Part shown: in pieces, positions 63,631 to 64,000 of the stretch
Layout of the letters: the number at the start of each line of letters is the position of its first letter
How positions within the stretch are numbered: position 1 is the stretch's first letter
Assembly: GCF_000818015.1 (NCBI RefSeq)
Contig: NZ_CP007511.1
Coordinates: 3,943,501-4,007,500 of the forward strand
Reading direction: 5' to 3'
Source of the DNA: Stutzerimonas balearica DSM 6083
GTDB taxonomy: Bacteria > Pseudomonadota > Gammaproteobacteria > Pseudomonadales > Pseudomonadaceae
DNA: 64,000 bases
Notes under the pieces: generated by a model
Told to the model about the DNA's origin: nothing
Database searches by the model: none
The model's input: only the letters and a program-made list of their open reading frames with translations
Program-made: the position numbers and the translations under genes

Positions 63631-63655
63631 CTTCCCCCAGAGTCCGCGAAGAACC
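63631..63655. repeat. right terminal inverted repeat of the ISL3 element
   Basis: Plus strand CTTCCCCC...CGCGAAGAACC; inward reading GGTTCTTCGCG ... GGGGGAAG. Confidence 0.88.
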
Positions 63656-63681
63656 TTTTTTTATCCTGGCGGCTGAACGGG

Positions 63682-64000
63682 TCAGCCTTCGTCCGGCGCC
63701 TTGGCAGGCCGGGCCGAAGTGCTCTCCTGCCAGCCCCCGCCGAGCGCCTTGAACAGGTTGACCTCGCTGGTCAGCTGCGCGAGCCGGTCGATGATCAGCT
63801 GCTGCTGGGCTTCGAAAAGCTGCCGCTGGGCGTCGAGCACAGTCAGATAGCTGTCGATGCCCGTGCGGTAACGGCGCTCGGCAAGATTGAAGTACTCCTC
63901 GCTGGTCTTGACCAGGTCACGCTGCGCCTGGACCTGGCGCCGATAGGTGCCCTGTGCGGCCAGGCCATCGGCCACTTCGCGGAAGGCCGTCTGAATCGCC
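63682..64000 (-). CDS. outer-membrane efflux protein (NodT/OprM family), C-terminal part
   Basis: The gene runs off the window end; only the last about 105 residues are seen ([29 protein letters not shown] ... [47 protein letters not shown]). This is the second OEP repeat of TolC-like proteins, with the hallmark [17 protein letters not shown] and [11 protein letters not shown] at the end. It is the outer-membrane channel of an RND-type efflux system, whose pump genes should lie upstream, outside the window. It is convergent with rhlE, with the IS element between them. Confidence 0.93.
   Translation of the reverse strand, partial: AIQTAFREVADGLAAQGTYRRQVQAQRDLVKTSEEYFNLAERRYRTGIDSYLTVLDAQRQLFEAQQQLIIDRLAQLTSEVNLFKALGGGWQESTSARPAKAPDEG

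Larger units (their letters stand above)
62351..63655 (-). mobile_element. complete ISL3-family insertion sequence (1305 bp) with 8-bp target duplication
   Basis: Imperfect terminal inverted repeats: the left end GGTTCATCGCG... and the right end, read inward, GGTTCTTCGCG..., match at 19 of the first 25 positions. Directly outside, TTTTTTTA occurs at 62343-62350 and again at 63656-63663, an 8-bp direct repeat as expected for ISL3 elements. It contains a single intact transposase gene on the minus strand whose stop codon lies inside the left repeat. Both ends and the duplication are intact, which suggests a recent insertion. Confidence 0.95.

Overview
The window is a GC-rich chromosomal segment from a gammaproteobacterium, almost certainly Pseudomonadaceae and probably the Pseudomonas stutzeri (Stutzerimonas) group. 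The indications are: the gene for malate synthase G next to an ACT-domain protein; a block of DUF294 protein, DnaQ-like exonuclease, sodium:solute symporter and small membrane partner that resembles PA3232-PA3235; the tkt-epd-pgk-fba block near metK; an SAH riboswitch in front of ahcY; and an ISL3-family insertion sequence of a kind known from P. stutzeri. The genus call is inference. No tRNA, rRNA, CRISPR array or prophage was seen.

Layout. 1-0.8 kb: an orphan type VI secretion hcp gene. 0.8-6.9 kb: a four-gene minus-strand signalling operon (triple-receiver hybrid kinase, CheR, receiver-less CheB, receiver-kinase). 7-14.3 kb: small membrane proteins, an MBL-fold hydrolase, a LEA-type lipoprotein, two DMT exporters, a cytoplasmic trehalase translationally coupled to a glucose-dehydrogenase-like SDR, and an ACT-domain protein. 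14.4-22.2 kb: malate synthase G, then the DUF294/exonuclease pair and the Na+/solute symporter pair. 22.2-22.9 kb: a long AT-rich intergenic region. 22.9-30 kb: an aspartic-protease-like gene broken by a 29-bp tandem duplication, dbpA, a DMT transporter, a Tat-exported PhoX-like protein, a FUSC/YccS membrane protein and an HI0933-type flavoprotein. 31-36 kb: small lipoproteins, a globin-coupled GGDEF/EAL sensor, a hemerythrin, DUF3509, a methyltransferase and a single-domain response regulator.

36.4-42.6 kb: central carbon genes fba, pgk, epd and tkt on the minus strand, with two small lipoprotein genes between fba and pgk. 42.7-45.3 kb: a LysR regulator divergent from a clavaminate-synthase-like Fe(II)/2-oxoglutarate oxygenase coupled to a LysE exporter. 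45.3-47.6 kb: an ArsR-methyltransferase fusion (SahR-like) behind a 38-bp palindrome, followed by metK. 47.9-50.5 kb: a PAAR-DUF2235 (Tle1-like) T6SS effector overlapping its probable DUF2931 immunity lipoprotein. 50.5-57.5 kb: DUF2780, an ABC-2 exporter (yadGH), a ferric-reductase-like flavoprotein, ligB, DUF1090, a cytochrome c' lipoprotein and an unknown secreted protein. 57.6-60.3 kb: SAH riboswitch-ahcY and metF. 60.3-62.3 kb: rhlE. 62.35-63.66 kb: a complete ISL3 element with an 8-bp target duplication, inserted in the T tract of the rhlE terminator. The window ends inside the gene for an outer-membrane efflux protein.

Themes. The activated-methyl cycle (SahR-like protein, metK, ahcY, metF) lies within 15 kb and carries two different kinds of control. 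T6SS cargo appears at two unlinked sites (hcp; PAAR-Tle1 with immunity gene). The most open-ended systems are the LysR/2OG-oxygenase/LysE module, the chemotaxis-enzyme operon without receptor or CheA, and the DUF294-exonuclease-symporter block.
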